Of a stretch of DNA of 64,000 nt, positions 7,425 to 17,398 are shown piece by piece. The notes under the pieces are model-generated. The model was not told the DNA's origin, did not search any database, and was given only the letters and a program-made list of their open reading frames with translations. A program made the translations under genes and the position numbers. Every line of letters starts with the position of its first letter. Position 1 is the stretch's first letter. Source of the stretch: Desulfurella acetivorans A63 (GTDB taxonomy: Bacteria > Campylobacterota_A > Desulfurellia > Desulfurellales > Desulfurellaceae); assembly GCA_000517565.1 (NCBI GenBank), contig CP007051.1:705039-769038 (forward strand), written 5' to 3'.

Positions 7425-10025
7425 ATGGATATAAATAAATTAACAATTAAATCTCAAGAAGCATTACAAAACGCAAAAAATATAGCAAATTCTTATAATA
7501 ATCAGTTTGTAAGTTCGCTACATTTATTAAAAGCCCTAATTAACGATAAAGATGGTATAACACCAACCATTTTTAAAAAAATAGGTATTAATTTAAACCA
7601 ATTAAATACGGAGATTGAAAAAGCAATTGAAAAGATCCCAAAAGTAAGCAATATACAGGATGATCAAATATATATAACCTCGGAACTAAACGATGTTTTT
7701 AAAAGAAGTGAAGAAGAAGCAAATAATTTAAAAGATGAATATATAAGTGTAGAGCATTTCTTGCTTGCTTTGACCGAAAGGTGTGATGCTGCAGTTGTTT
7801 TAAATGTAGTAGGCGCCACAAAAGACAAAATTTTAAAAAGTTTAGTGGATATTAGAGGTGGTGTGCGCATTACAGATCAAAACCCTGAAGAAAAGTACGA
7901 AGCTTTAAAAAAGTATGGGAAAGACATAACTGAACTTGCAAAAGCAAACAAACTTGATCCGGTAATAGGTAGGGATGAAGAAATAAGGCGTACAATTCAA
8001 ATTCTATCAAGAAGGACAAAAAACAACCCTGTTTTAATAGGTGATCCTGGTGTTGGAAAAACTGCCATTATTGAAGGTTTGGCTCAAAGGATAGCAAAAG
8101 GAGATGTTCCAGAAAGCCTTAAAAACAAATCGGTAATTGCGCTTGATTTAGGAGCTCTTGTTGCTGGTGCAAAATACAGGGGTGAGTTTGAGGATAGACT
8201 GAAAGCAGTTTTAAATGAAGTAAAGCGCTCAGAAGGTAATATTATTTTATTTATTGACGAACTTCATACAATAGTAGGCGCTGGAGCAAGTGAAGGTAGC
8301 CTTGATGCTTCAAATATGCTAAAGCCAATGCTTGCAAGAGGAGAATTAAGGTGCATAGGTGCAACAACACTCAAAGAGTATAGAAAGTACATAGAAAAAG
8401 ATGCAGCTCTACAACGTCGTTTTCAGCCAGTATTTGTAGCAGAGCCTAGTGTTGAAGAAACTATCTCAATCTTGCGAGGCTTAAAAGAAAAATACGAGAT
8501 TCATCACGGTGTAAAAATAAAAGATGCTGCAATTATAGCAGCGGCAGTTTTGTCAAATAGATACATTACAGATAGATTTTTGCCAGACAAAGCAATTGAC
8601 TTAATTGATGAAGCTGCAGCAAGCTTGAAAATTCAGCTGGAAAGCACATTTGAGCCAATCGATAATTTAAATAGAAAGATAGCCCAGCTTGAAATAGAAA
8701 AAGAAGCCCTAAAGCGAGAAAAAGATGAGGAATCTAAAAAACGACTTGAGGCTTTAGAAAATGAATTAGCTCAGCTTAAAGAACAGTTGAATGTTTTAAA
8801 TGCAAAATGGCAGTTTGAGAAAAACTTAATTAAGGAAATCCAGACTATACAAGAAAAGATTGACAATACAAAATCTCAAATTGAATTAGCAGAAAGAAGC
8901 GGTGATTTTGAGAAAGCTAGTATTTTAAAATACGGCGAACTGCCAAAGCTAACAAAAGAATTAGAAGAAAAAAATAAACAGTTAAATAGCCTTGATGAAA
9001 GGCTTTTAACCCAGGAAGTAACTGAAGAAGAAATTGCAAATATTGTATCAAGATGGACTGGTATTCCTGTTCAAAAGATGCTTGAAGGTGAAAAAGAAAA
9101 ACTTATTAAAATGGAAGAAAACCTTCAAAAACGCGTTGTAGGACAAGACCAGGCGGTAATTGCTGTAAGTGATGCAGTAAGAAGATCAAAACTTGGCTTA
9201 TCAGATCCAAATAGACCAATTGCTTCATTTTTATTTTTAGGTCCAACAGGTGTGGGAAAAACTGAATTATCAAAAGCTTTGGCAGAGTTTTTATTCGACG
9301 ATGAAAAGGCTTTAATTAGAATAGATATGAGTGAGTACATGGAAAAATTCTCTGTATCAAGGCTTATCGGCGCACCACCTGGTTATGTTGGGTATGAAGA
9401 AGGTGGTCAGTTAACTGAAGCAGTGAGGAAAAGGCCGTATTCTGTTATTTTACTTGACGAGATAGAAAAAGCACATCCAGATGTATTTAACATACTATTA
9501 CAAGTTTTAGACGATGGAAGACTTACAGACTCAAAAGGTGTAACTGTCGACTTTAGAAATACAATTATTATTATGACATCTAATTTGGGAAGCCAATACT
9601 TAATTAATTTAAGAGAAGATAAAAGTCCAGAAGAGTTTAAAAAAGATTTTGAAAAAGTTAAAGAAAATATAAACGCTGAATTAAGAAAATTTTTCAAGAT
9701 TGAATTTTTAAATAGGATTGATGAAATAATTATATTCAATCCTTTAAGTACAAATGAAATCAAAAAGATTGTTAGGTTACTAATGGAGAAAACTCAAAAT
9801 AAACTAGCACAAAGAGGCTTTAAAATTAGCTTTTCAGATAACTTACTTGAAAAAGTGGCCAAAGAAGGCTTTGACCAGATTTACGGTGCAAGACCTCTTA
9901 GACGTTTTATTCAAAACAACATTGAAAATCTTATAGCCAAAAAAATTCTCACAGGCGAAATAACAAAGGATAATTCTTACCTTGTAGATATTTCTGGCGA
10001 CGAAATTGTTTTTTTAAAACAGTGA
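7425..10025 (+). CDS. clpB: ATP-dependent disaggregase ClpB
   Basis: An 866-residue Hsp100 protein, close to the usual 857. The N-terminal domain (1-145) is followed by AAA-1 with GDPGVGKT near 205, the coiled-coil M domain (about 400-530, Lys/Glu/Gln-rich) and AAA-2 with GPTGVGKTE near 605 and the Walker B segment [14 protein letters not shown]. The M domain distinguishes it from ClpA and ClpC. With DnaK/DnaJ and Hsp20 it rescues aggregated proteins. The start ATG follows TGAGG. It is cotranscribed with hsp20. Confidence 0.96.
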   Translation: MDINKLTIKSQEALQNAKNIANSYNNQFVSSLHLLKALINDKDGITPTIFKKIGINLNQLNTEIEKAIEKIPKVSNIQDDQIYITSELNDVFKRSEEEANNLKDEYISVEHFLLALTERCDAAVVLNVVGATKDKILKSLVDIRGGVRITDQNPEEKYEALKKYGKDITELAKANKLDPVIGRDEEIRRTIQILSRRTKNNPVLIGDPGVGKTAIIEGLAQRIAKGDVPESLKNKSVIALDLGALVAGAKYRGEFEDRLKAVLNEVKRSEGNIILFIDELHTIVGAGASEGSLDASNMLKPMLARGELRCIGATTLKEYRKYIEKDAALQRRFQPVFVAEPSVEETISILRGLKEKYEIHHGVKIKDAAIIAAAVLSNRYITDRFLPDKAIDLIDEAAASLKIQLESTFEPIDNLNRKIAQLEIEKEALKREKDEESKKRLEALENELAQLKEQLNVLNAKWQFEKNLIKEIQTIQEKIDNTKSQIELAERSGDFEKASILKYGELPKLTKELEEKNKQLNSLDERLLTQEVTEEEIANIVSRWTGIPVQKMLEGEKEKLIKMEENLQKRVVGQDQAVIAVSDAVRRSKLGLSDPNRPIASFLFLGPTGVGKTELSKALAEFLFDDEKALIRIDMSEYMEKFSVSRLIGAPPGYVGYEEGGQLTEAVRKRPYSVILLDEIEKAHPDVFNILLQVLDDGRLTDSKGVTVDFRNTIIIMTSNLGSQYLINLREDKSPEEFKKDFEKVKENINAELRKFFKIEFLNRIDEIIIFNPLSTNEIKKIVRLLMEKTQNKLAQRGFKISFSDNLLEKVAKEGFDQIYGARPLRRFIQNNIENLIAKKILTGEITKDNSYLVDISGDEIVFLKQ

Positions 10026-10028
10026 ATA

Positions 10029-10062
10029 AAAAAAGCGACTAGGTAAGTCTAGTCGCTTTTTT
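10029..10062 (+). terminator. Rho-independent terminator after clpB
   Basis: A 14-bp stem (AAAAAAGCGACTAG with CTAGTCGCTTTTTT) and a 6-nt loop that ends in a T-run, 4 nt after the clpB stop codon. Confidence 0.85.
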
Positions 10063-10064
10063 GG

Positions 10065-10091
10065 TTGATTTTTCTTTAAAAAAGCTATAAA
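10065..10091 (+). promoter_or_regulatory. Predicted promoter of the small outer-membrane-like protein
   Basis: TTGATT (10065-10070), a 15-nt spacer and TATAAA (10086-10091), then 8 nt to the ATG at 10100. No Shine-Dalgarno is visible, which again fits a very short or absent leader. The spacer is shorter than ideal. Confidence 0.4.
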
Positions 10092-10099
10092 TTTTCAAT

Positions 10100-10672
10100 A
10101 TGAAATATATTGTAGGTTTAGTTTTATACATTTTTATTTTTATAGGATATGCATGGGCTGGAACTATAGAAAATTACTCTAATTTAAATTTATTACCACA
10201 AAGCTCTATTTTTGATTCTAACTCAGAAAATATAAATTTAGGAAAAATAAAGCCGAATGAAAATACATCTTTAGGTATAGGACTAAGTGCAAATGTAGAT
10301 AAATGGAATATATGTTCTGGAAGATACTCTTTAAATTCACTATGTGTTGATTCAAATTTTAGCCAACCAGTTACGCAAACACTTATTGGACCAAAGATAA
10401 ATTTTGAAAGTAAATCATCTCAAGGTGGTTTTGAATCAAGTGTTTCATATACATCATCGAAAGCCCTTCCAATAGAGCCTTCCAGCGCTCCAGCAAATAT
10501 AAACCGTTTTAAAATGGAATCCAGTGTAAACTTAAACTTAACAAACGATGCTCAATTAAAATTTATCGGAGAATATAAACATAATCAAGTAGACAAAAAT
10601 CCAAACAGTATAATAAATACTATACCAAAAGACGAATTTGGTGTGGGTCTTAAACTTAATATTGGTTTTTAG
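10100..10672 (+). CDS. Secreted or outer-membrane beta-barrel-like protein of unknown function
   Basis: A 190-residue protein with a clear signal peptide (about 1-21, ending GYAWA before G). The mature part alternates polar and hydrophobic residues with Asn/Ser-rich turns. It ends in the beta-strand-like GVGLKLNIGF with a terminal Phe, which resembles the BAM signal of outer-membrane barrels. It contains two cysteines. I do not recognise the family. Its 3' end overlaps the convergent proC by 17 nt. A small porin-like or surface protein is plausible but unproven. Confidence 0.6.
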   Translation: MKYIVGLVLYIFIFIGYAWAGTIENYSNLNLLPQSSIFDSNSENINLGKIKPNENTSLGIGLSANVDKWNICSGRYSLNSLCVDSNFSQPVTQTLIGPKINFESKSSQGGFESSVSYTSSKALPIEPSSAPANINRFKMESSVNLNLTNDAQLKFIGEYKHNQVDKNPNSIINTIPKDEFGVGLKLNIGF

Positions 10673-11474
10673 ATTGACCTAATTCTTTTGATCGTTTTGT
10701 AGCTGCTTCTATCGTGTCCATTAATATACCTCTAAGGCCAGCTCGTTCCATTACATTTAAGCCATATATAGTTGAGCCACCAGGAGATGTTACCAGATCT
10801 TTAAGTTCTGCTGGGTGTGTTTTTAGCTTAAGTACAAGTTCTGCTGCACCTTTTAAAACCTGTGCGGAAAGCTTAATTGCGTCTTTTCTCTTTAAACCCA
10901 TTTTTACACCAGCATCTGCCATTGCTTCAATAATTTCAAATGCATAAGCGGGTCCACTACCAGATAGACCTGTTATTGCATCCATTAAATCTTCTGTTTC
11001 TAAGATTACTGTTCTTCCTATTAGGCTCATTATTGCTATTACTATTTCTTCTTCTTCTTTTGTAATATAATCATTGCAATAGATTGCTGTAATAGATTCT
11101 CTTACCAAAGCTGCAATATTTGGCATTGTTCTTGCAATTTTTGCATCTTGTCTTAGAAATCCTGCGATATCTTGCGTCTTAATGCCTGCTGCTATGGATA
11201 TTATAAGTTTTTTATCATCAACTGCTTCTTTAATATCTGATAAACAATCAAAAATATCAGCGGGTTTTACTGCTATGATAATAATTTCAGAACGATTAGC
11301 TACTTCAAAGTTATTAAATACACTTACATCGTATTCTTCTCTTATAATGTCACCTTTATGTTTATCTGCTGCAAAAATATTTTCTTTTGGTATACCCATG
11401 CTTATAAGCCCGCTCAAAAAAGCGCTTCCCATATTACCTACGCCAATAAAACCAATTTTTTTATCTTTGAGCAT
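10656..11474 (-). CDS. proC: Pyrroline-5-carboxylate reductase
   Basis: A 272-residue enzyme that reduces 1-pyrroline-5-carboxylate to proline with NAD(P)H. Seen: the N-terminal dinucleotide motif GFIGVGNMGSAFLSG, IIIAVKPADI, TMPNIAALV and the C-terminal signature LSGSGPAYAFEIIEAMADAG with TSPGGSTIYGL. A GGAGGG Shine-Dalgarno precedes the ATG. It is a single gene divergent from tilS. No proA or proB is in the window. Confidence 0.95.
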   Translation of the reverse strand: MLKDKKIGFIGVGNMGSAFLSGLISMGIPKENIFAADKHKGDIIREEYDVSVFNNFEVANRSEIIIIAVKPADIFDCLSDIKEAVDDKKLIISIAAGIKTQDIAGFLRQDAKIARTMPNIAALVRESITAIYCNDYITKEEEEIVIAIMSLIGRTVILETEDLMDAITGLSGSGPAYAFEIIEAMADAGVKMGLKRKDAIKLSAQVLKGAAELVLKLKTHPAELKDLVTSPGGSTIYGLNVMERAGLRGILMDTIEAATKRSKELGQSKNQY

Positions 11475-11523
11475 TTTTTTTAACCCTCCTTTGTTAAATA
11501 TACCAAAAAATTTAAAATTTGTG

Positions 11524-11529
11524 TATAAT
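11524..11529 (+). promoter_or_regulatory. Predicted -10 box of tilS (leaderless geometry)
   Basis: A perfect TATAAT preceded by TG, then 6 nt to the GTG start codon at 11536. No convincing -35 was found at the right spacing; an extended -10-like TGTG precedes the box. Confidence 0.5.
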
Positions 11530-11535
11530 TTTTTT

Positions 11536-12504
11536 GTGGATATTTTATTTTATGAAATCTTAAATTTTGCTTTATCAAAAAAACTCTTTTACAAAAATCA
11601 AAAAATAGGTATTGGTGTTTCTGGAGGTGGCGATTCTGTATTGCTTTTTTATTTTTTTAAAAATATACAAAAAGAATTTAATTTAGATTTGGTTGTGCTT
11701 CATTTTAACCATAAAATAAGGCCAGATTCAGATGATGATGAAGTGTTTGTTGAAAATTTGGCAAAAAAACACAACGTGTATTTTTTTTCTGATAGAGCTG
11801 ATGTTCTTGAAATTTCTAGACAAAAAAATACAAACCTCGAAGAACAGGCAAGACTTCTTCGATATGATTTTTTTAATAAGTGCAAAAAAAAATTTAATTT
11901 AGATAAGATTGCCACCGCTCATACAAAAAATGACCTTATTGAAACGTTCCTTATTAATTTAATAAGAGGTTCTTCACTTGATGGTTTGGTTTCATTAAAA
12001 CCAAGCAGAGCTTTTTACATAAGGCCTATGCTTTTTTTAGAAAAAGCTCAAATAATAAATTATTTAAATGAAAACAATTTACATTATAAGACAGACACTA
12101 CAAACTTTGACACAAACTATACGAGAAACAAAATTAGAATTGAGCTAATGGAGACCCTTAAAAGCTATAATCCAAACATATTATCTACATTATATAAAGA
12201 AATAGAGCTATTAAATTATGACTCGCAGGTTTTAAATTACATTGCTTTTGAAAATTTTGTTAGATCCTGCACTTTTCTTAAAAATAAAGCATTAATTAAT
12301 TTAAAATTTCTTTCAAATGATTATGCTATCAGCTCGCGTGTTTTAAAAAAAGCTGTAAGTAAAATTACTGGTTCTTACTATTCTTTAAGTTATAATAATA
12401 TTAATCGATTAATGGATGTAATTAAATCAAATAAAATTTTAGTTTTAAGAAAACACATAAAAGCCTATAAACAGAATAATTTTCTAATCATAGAAAAATT
12501 ATGA
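11536..12504 (+). CDS. tilS: tRNA(Ile)-lysidine synthase
   Basis: A 322-residue protein from a GTG start. The open frame extends upstream to 11182, but that part is antisense to proC and lacks family similarity. The PP-loop is GIGVSGGGDSVLLFYF near residues 22-37. Other family segments are VLHFNHKIRP and the A-x-TKNDLIETFLINLIRGS block (A-H-T-K-N-D), with a short C-terminal region. TilS converts C34 of tRNA-Ile(CAU) to lysidine so that AUA is read as Ile. It overlaps prmC by 4 nt (ATGA). Confidence 0.92.
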   Translation: MDILFYEILNFALSKKLFYKNQKIGIGVSGGGDSVLLFYFFKNIQKEFNLDLVVLHFNHKIRPDSDDDEVFVENLAKKHNVYFFSDRADVLEISRQKNTNLEEQARLLRYDFFNKCKKKFNLDKIATAHTKNDLIETFLINLIRGSSLDGLVSLKPSRAFYIRPMLFLEKAQIINYLNENNLHYKTDTTNFDTNYTRNKIRIELMETLKSYNPNILSTLYKEIELLNYDSQVLNYIAFENFVRSCTFLKNKALINLKFLSNDYAISSRVLKKAVSKITGSYYSLSYNNINRLMDVIKSNKILVLRKHIKAYKQNNFLIIEKL

Positions 12505-13301
12505 AACTTAAAACTGCAATTAGCAAAATCAACGCTCTGCTAAAAAAGCACGGTATAGAAAGCTCAATACTTGAAAGTACTATCATAGCATCATATATTT
12601 TAAAAAAAGACGATTGTTTCATATTATCAAACCCTGATTTTCAAATCAGTGAGTCTATTTTTGAAAAAATGTTTACTATGGCAGCAAACAGAGTTGCTGG
12701 TGTTCCTCTTGCATATTTAACTCACAAAAAAGAGTTTATGGGTTTAAATTTTTATGTTAATAAAAACGTGCTTATACCAAGGCCAGAAACCGAACTTTTA
12801 GTACAAGAAGCAATTGGTTTTATTCAAAAATATAATTTTAAAAATATAGTTGATTTATGTACTGGATCTGGTGCAATTGCTATATCAATTGAACATTTTA
12901 CTTGTGTAAACGTTGCAGCCTGTGATATTTCTTATAAAGCTTTAAAGGTTGCAAGCATCAACAAAAAACTCCATCAATCAAATATTTATCTAGTTAACAG
13001 TAATTTACTTTTTGCATTTAAAGGACCAATTGATATGATTGTTTCAAATCCACCATACATTTTACCAAGTGAGTTTGATAGTTTATCTAATGAAGTAAAA
13101 AAAGAACCAAAAATCGCTCTTTTGTGTGATGAAGATTATCTTCTAATAAAAACCATTATAGAGCAATCGAGCCGTCTGGCAAAGTTTTTGCTTATGGAAA
13201 TATCACCAAACATGAAAATCTTTTTAGAACAATTTGATAAACTATTTTGCATAAAAAAAGATTATGCAGGTTTAGATAGAGTAGCTATATTTAAGTTTTA
13301 G
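12501..13301 (+). CDS. prmC: Peptide chain release factor N5-glutamine methyltransferase
   Basis: A 266-residue SAM-dependent methyltransferase. The N-terminal helical domain is followed by VPLAYLTHKKEFMGL, LIPRPETELLV, the SAM loop VDLCTGSGAIAIS and the catalytic SNPPY motif. PrmC methylates the GGQ glutamine of RF1 and RF2. The start codon overlaps the tilS stop. The 3' end overlaps the convergent parB by 11 nt. Confidence 0.95.
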   Translation: MKLKTAISKINALLKKHGIESSILESTIIASYILKKDDCFILSNPDFQISESIFEKMFTMAANRVAGVPLAYLTHKKEFMGLNFYVNKNVLIPRPETELLVQEAIGFIQKYNFKNIVDLCTGSGAIAISIEHFTCVNVAACDISYKALKVASINKKLHQSNIYLVNSNLLFAFKGPIDMIVSNPPYILPSEFDSLSNEVKKEPKIALLCDEDYLLIKTIIEQSSRLAKFLLMEISPNMKIFLEQFDKLFCIKKDYAGLDRVAIFKF

Positions 13302-14100
13302 AAAATTTTTCAATCAAATGTTCCAGTTCTTCTTTAGAGTGAAAAGTAATTTCTATTTTGCCTTTTTTGCCTGTAAATTTAATTTTTATAGGAGCATCAA
13401 GCCACTCTTTGAGGACTTTTTCATACTTACTAAAATCCATCTGAGATTTTTTTTCCCTTACTTTTGCTTCTGTGTCCCTTACATTTAGTTTTTTTTCAAC
13501 AATTAGTTTGGCAATCTCAATTTGAAACAATTCATTATCAAGCGATAAAAGAGCTCTGGCGTGACCTGCAGTTATTTTATTGGTTTTAATAAGTTCTATA
13601 ATTTCTTCTGGTAGGTTTAAAAGCCTTAGAGTATTTGTAATTGTTGTGCGGTTTTTACCTAATTTATCGGCTAATTCTTCCTGTGTGTAGTTAAAATTTT
13701 CAATTAGTTTTTTATAAGCTAAAGCTTCATCAAGCGGACTTAAATCTTCCCTTTGAATATTTTCTATCAATGCAATTTGGGCTGCTTCTTCATCTGAAAA
13801 ATTTTTAATAATAGCAGGTATTGTTTGTAATCCGGCAAGTTTTGAAGCTCTAAGTCTGCGTTCTCCTGCAATAAGTTCGTAAGAATCTTCTTTTTTTCTT
13901 ATTATAATTGGCTGAATTACACCTTTTTCTTTTATTGAATTAACAAGCTCTAAAAGAGAATCATCGCTTTCAAAATTTCTTGGCTGGTAAGGGCTTGGTT
14001 TTATATCATCAATTGCTATATTTTCAATATTTTCACTGTCTTCTTTAAAATCGCTAAATATAGCAGACAAGCCTTTACCCAAAGCTTTTTTTTCAGCCAC
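13291..14100 (-). CDS. parB: Chromosome-partitioning protein ParB
   Basis: A 269-residue ParB/Spo0J protein. The N-terminal LGKGLSAIF is followed by the ParB-N CTPase domain (IKPSPYQPRN, and the GERRLRASKLAGL motif near 82), then a KorB-like helix-turn-helix (NYTQEELADKLGKNRTTITN) and a C-terminal dimerisation domain. It binds parS and spreads on DNA. No parS-like palindrome (TGTTTCACGTGAAACA) was found in the window. It overlaps parA by 8 nt. Confidence 0.95.
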   Translation of the reverse strand: MAEKKALGKGLSAIFSDFKEDSENIENIAIDDIKPSPYQPRNFESDDSLLELVNSIKEKGVIQPIIIRKKEDSYELIAGERRLRASKLAGLQTIPAIIKNFSDEEAAQIALIENIQREDLSPLDEALAYKKLIENFNYTQEELADKLGKNRTTITNTLRLLNLPEEIIELIKTNKITAGHARALLSLDNELFQIEIAKLIVEKKLNVRDTEAKVREKKSQMDFSKYEKVLKEWLDAPIKIKFTGKKGKIEITFHSKEELEHLIEKFSKT

Positions 14101-14845
14101 TTTTCAAAACCTCTTTGGCTAAAGCTAAATAGTTTACGCTTCCAGCTGATTTTATGTCATAGGTTATTACTGGTTTTCCAAAACTTGGAGCTTCTGCTAA
14201 TTTTATATTTCTTGGAATAAGCGTTTTAAACATGTATTTGAAGAAATGTTGTTTTATTTCATTTTCAACTTGTCTTGATAGGTTATTTCGTTTATCATGC
14301 ATAGTTAATAGAATGCCTTCAATTTTAAGGTTTGGGTTGAACGTTTTTTTGGCAAGATTTATAGTATTAATTAATTGAGCTAAACCTTCAAGCGCGAAAT
14401 ACTCGCATTGCACAGGTATAAGTACAGAATCAGATGCTACAAGTGCGTTTATTGTAAATAAGCTCAGTGATGGTGGACAATCAATGAGTATATAATCAAA
14501 CTGGTCTTTAACCTGAGTTACCAAGTTTTTCAAAATAAACTCTTTGCCTTCTTTGTCTTTAAGCTCGCTTTCTATTGCGATGGATGAGATATTTGAAGGT
14601 ACAAGGAAAAGATTCTTTATAGATGTGTACTGGATAAGAGATTTCAGTGTTTTTTTACCAATTAATGCTTGATATATGGAATCTGTTTTTAGTACTCCAA
14701 GACCACTTGTGGCATTAGCTTGAGGATCCATATCAATAATTAAAACTTTTTTTGAAAAAATTGCCAAAGCGGTACCTAAGTTTATAGCTGTAGTAGTCTT
14801 ACCAACACCACCTTTTTGATTTGTGATACTAATTACTTTTGCCAT
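14093..14845 (-). CDS. parA: Chromosome-partitioning ATPase ParA (Soj)
   Basis: A 250-residue deviant Walker ATPase. The start at 14845 (MAKVISITNQKGGVGKTTTA) is chosen because ParA proteins begin right at this motif; the longer frame needs a TTG. Also present are IDMDPQANATSGLG, the DYILIDCPPSLSLFTINAL Walker B and the C-terminal APSFGKPVITYD. It drives segregation with ParB. It overlaps the murG 3' end by 17 nt. Confidence 0.95.
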   Translation of the reverse strand: MAKVISITNQKGGVGKTTTAINLGTALAIFSKKVLIIDMDPQANATSGLGVLKTDSIYQALIGKKTLKSLIQYTSIKNLFLVPSNISSIAIESELKDKEGKEFILKNLVTQVKDQFDYILIDCPPSLSLFTINALVASDSVLIPVQCEYFALEGLAQLINTINLAKKTFNPNLKIEGILLTMHDKRNNLSRQVENEIKQHFFKYMFKTLIPRNIKLAEAPSFGKPVITYDIKSAGSVNYLALAKEVLKSG

Positions 14846-15914
14846 TTTTAACCAACTCTTTTTCAATAATGTTCAACATGTCTTTGCAGGCTTCTTTTTT
14901 GCACAAGCCAAAAGCCGCATTAGACATCTCAACCAACTCATTCACTTTTATATAGTATATAAAATTTTTTAGAAAATATCCATTAAAATCTTTATCCAAA
15001 ATTAACTTAGCAGCATTGGATTTTTCAAAAATTTGTGCGTTAAAGTACTGGTGGTTGTAAATCGCGTGTGGATATGGCACAAGAATTGATGGCAAACCGT
15101 AACATGCAATTTCAGATAAGGTACTTGAGCCTGCCCTTGATACAATAATATCAATGCTTGAGTAAAACTCTTCCATGTTGTGTATAAAATCATACACTTT
15201 AGATTTTATGTTGTATTTTTGATAAATTTCAAGCGCTTGCTTATAATCATCAATACCTGTTTGGTGAATAATTTCAATTTTTGATTTTATTGTATCATCA
15301 ATAATTTGAGCAAACTCAAATAATGCTTTGTTTATAGTTTTAGCACCACGACTGCCACCAACAACGCCTATTCTTAAAAAGTTACTTGAAAAATGTCTAT
15401 TTTTTGGAAAATTCATTTTCCTTATAGGGTTGCCTGTAGAATAAACATGCTTTTTTTTAAAAAATTGCCTGGTAGAATCAAAATTTACAAATACTATATT
15501 GCAAAAGTTAGCTAATATTTTATTTGCAAGCCCTGGTATTGAGTTTTGCTCAACAATGATTCTTTTTTTATTTGTGAGACTTGCGCTTAATAAAACTGGA
15601 AAGCTTGTATATCCTCCAAAACCTATTACAAATACTGGCTTATACTTTAGATCATAATAGATGCACTTTATCGTAGAGCTAATAAGATGAATTATGCTTT
15701 TTATTTTTTCAATGTAGTTTTTTCCAGCAAACCCCTTTGTTTTTAGTAATTTATACTCGACGCCCAAATTTTTTGCTAATTTTTTTTCAATACCGAATTG
15801 GCTTCCTATGAAAATAGGTTCGTAATTATTATCTTTAAGATATTTTATAAAACTTTCAGCTGCAAAATAATGTCCACCTGTTCCACCACCTGTGACAAAA
15901 ACTATCCTTGACAT
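14829..15914 (-). CDS. murG: UDP-GlcNAc:undecaprenyl-PP-MurNAc-pentapeptide GlcNAc transferase
   Basis: A 361-residue GT28 glycosyltransferase that makes lipid II at the inner face of the membrane. Motifs: VTGGGTGGHYFAAESF at the N-terminus (the family usually has HIxPA), IVEQNSIPGLANK, GVVGGSRGAKTIN and the C-terminal donor site SRAGSSTLSEIACYGLPSIL with PYPHAIYNHQ. It overlaps recN upstream by 13 nt and parA downstream by 17 nt. It is separated from the usual mur/fts cluster. Confidence 0.94.
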   Translation of the reverse strand: MSRIVFVTGGGTGGHYFAAESFIKYLKDNNYEPIFIGSQFGIEKKLAKNLGVEYKLLKTKGFAGKNYIEKIKSIIHLISSTIKCIYYDLKYKPVFVIGFGGYTSFPVLLSASLTNKKRIIVEQNSIPGLANKILANFCNIVFVNFDSTRQFFKKKHVYSTGNPIRKMNFPKNRHFSSNFLRIGVVGGSRGAKTINKALFEFAQIIDDTIKSKIEIIHQTGIDDYKQALEIYQKYNIKSKVYDFIHNMEEFYSSIDIIVSRAGSSTLSEIACYGLPSILVPYPHAIYNHQYFNAQIFEKSNAAKLILDKDFNGYFLKNFIYYIKVNELVEMSNAAFGLCKKEACKDMLNIIEKELVKNGKSN

Positions 15915-17398
15915 AAATAGCTAACCGTATTGGAATCTTTAAAAGATTTCTGGATTGTAAAAACTTTATCAGCAACTTTTTGGATTTCTGATGAATGTGT
16001 TATGCATATTAGCTGATTTTCTAAAGAAAGCTTTTTTAGTTTGATAGCTATGGCTTCAAGCGTTTTGCCACCTGTGCCCTCTTCTATCTCGTCAAATATA
16101 AGTGTATTTTTGTTTTTTTGCCCTATATACTCAAAAAGCGCCAGAATAAACCTTGATTTTTCACCGCCAGATGCAATTTTTTGAAGCTCTTTTTTTGGTA
16201 AGTCCTTATTTGCAGAAAAAAGTAGAATAATTTTATCTTGACCGTTTTGAGTAAAGTCGATTGTATTAAAAACAATATCAAAATCTGCGTCTTCAAGCAT
16301 CAAATCACGCATATTTTTTTTAATACCAAGAATAAATTTTTGCGCTTGTTGTTTTCTTTGAGCAGATAGGTTCTCTGCAGCTTTTAAGAGATCGACTTCA
16401 AGATTTTCAAGCTCAATTTTTTGTTTTGTTATTTGCTCTTTTAGCGTATCTTTTTTTTCAATCAAACCTTTCAGGTGCTTTTTTTCTGCAATAATTTCAT
16501 TTAGGCTTTTAGCAAATTTTCTTTGTAGATTTTCTAATTCAAAGAGTCTTTTTTCAATATTATCAATAGAAATTTCATCATCAGTGTTTTGCTCAAACAA
16601 AGGCTTAATAGCAATAAGCTCGTTTAGTATTTTATCTAAAGCATTGCTTATTGATTGTATTTTTTTAGATTCTAAAGCATTTATTTTTTTAAATGATGAT
16701 ACAATTGCATCAAAAATATTATTTTGACCTTCATAAAGCAAGTTATTTAGCTGGCTTATAAAGTCTTTAATTGCCAGATCCTGCTTTATTTGTTTTCTTT
16801 TTTCTATTAGCTCATCATACTCGTTTTCTTTTGGATTTACTTTTTCTATCAATTCCAGAAGAATCTCAGGATGAGAATTTTCAATATTTTTTATCTCATG
16901 CTCAAGTTCATGTATGGCTTTTTTAGTTTCATTGAATTTTTCAAATGCCGATTTGTAATCTTCAATTACCGTTGTATCAACAAATAAATCAAGCACTTCA
17001 AGAAATTTGTCTTTTTCAAATAGTTCAAACCTGTAGTCTTGCGATACAATATTTACAATTTCGTTTTTTATTGTCTGGGCAGTTTTGTTGCTAAGTGTTC
17101 TGTTGTTTAATAACAATTGAGATTTGCTTTTTTTTATGATTTTTTCTATTTTAAACACTTTTTGCAAAAATCCATATTTTGACAAATCCGCTTCAAAATC
17201 AATGCTTATTGTAGATGAGTCAGCAAAATTTCCTATCATTTCGGTATCGTTTTTGCTTGAAAAAATCTCATTTATTGCTTTTAAAATAAGCGATTTTCCT
17301 GAGCCAGATTCGCCTACAATGGCATTAAAATGCTCATCAAAATTAAGCTCAATATCTTTGATTGTTAGAAAATTCTTAATCCTTATGCTTTTTATCAT
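15902..17398 (-). CDS. recN: DNA repair protein RecN (SMC-like ATPase)
   Basis: The start at 17398 ([18 protein letters not shown]) gives 498 residues, somewhat shorter than the typical 550. N-terminal Walker A is VGESGSGKSLIL. A long coiled-coil middle (about 150-370) follows, then the ABC signature IASGGEKSRFIL and a Walker B region TLIFDEIEEGTGG. RecN works at double-strand breaks. The shortening lies in the coiled-coil arm. It overlaps the 3' end of nadK by 23 nt, a usual recN-nadK neighbourhood. Confidence 0.9.
   Translation of the reverse strand: MIKSIRIKNFLTIKDIELNFDEHFNAIVGESGSGKSLILKAINEIFSSKNDTEMIGNFADSSTISIDFEADLSKYGFLQKVFKIEKIIKKSKSQLLLNNRTLSNKTAQTIKNEIVNIVSQDYRFELFEKDKFLEVLDLFVDTTVIEDYKSAFEKFNETKKAIHELEHEIKNIENSHPEILLELIEKVNPKENEYDELIEKRKQIKQDLAIKDFISQLNNLLYEGQNNIFDAIVSSFKKINALESKKIQSISNALDKILNELIAIKPLFEQNTDDEISIDNIEKRLFELENLQRKFAKSLNEIIAEKKHLKGLIEKKDTLKEQITKQKIELENLEVDLLKAAENLSAQRKQQAQKFILGIKKNMRDLMLEDADFDIVFNTIDFTQNGQDKIILLFSANKDLPKKELQKIASGGEKSRFILALFEYIGQKNKNTLIFDEIEEGTGGKTLEAIAIKLKKLSLENQLICITHSSEIQKVADKVFTIQKSFKDSNTVSYLCQG

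Noticed and set aside
9407-9763. Minus-strand frame of 118 codons within clpB
   Set aside because: It is antisense to the conserved AAA-2 domain of ClpB and shows no recognisable protein features.
11182-11535. N-terminal extension of the tilS frame
   Set aside because: It is antisense to proC and the extra 118 residues have no TilS similarity. The GTG at 11536 with a -10 box before it fits the family start.
13291-14866. parS site near parAB
   Set aside because: Scanning for TGTTTCACGTGAAACA or close variants in and around parAB gave no match.
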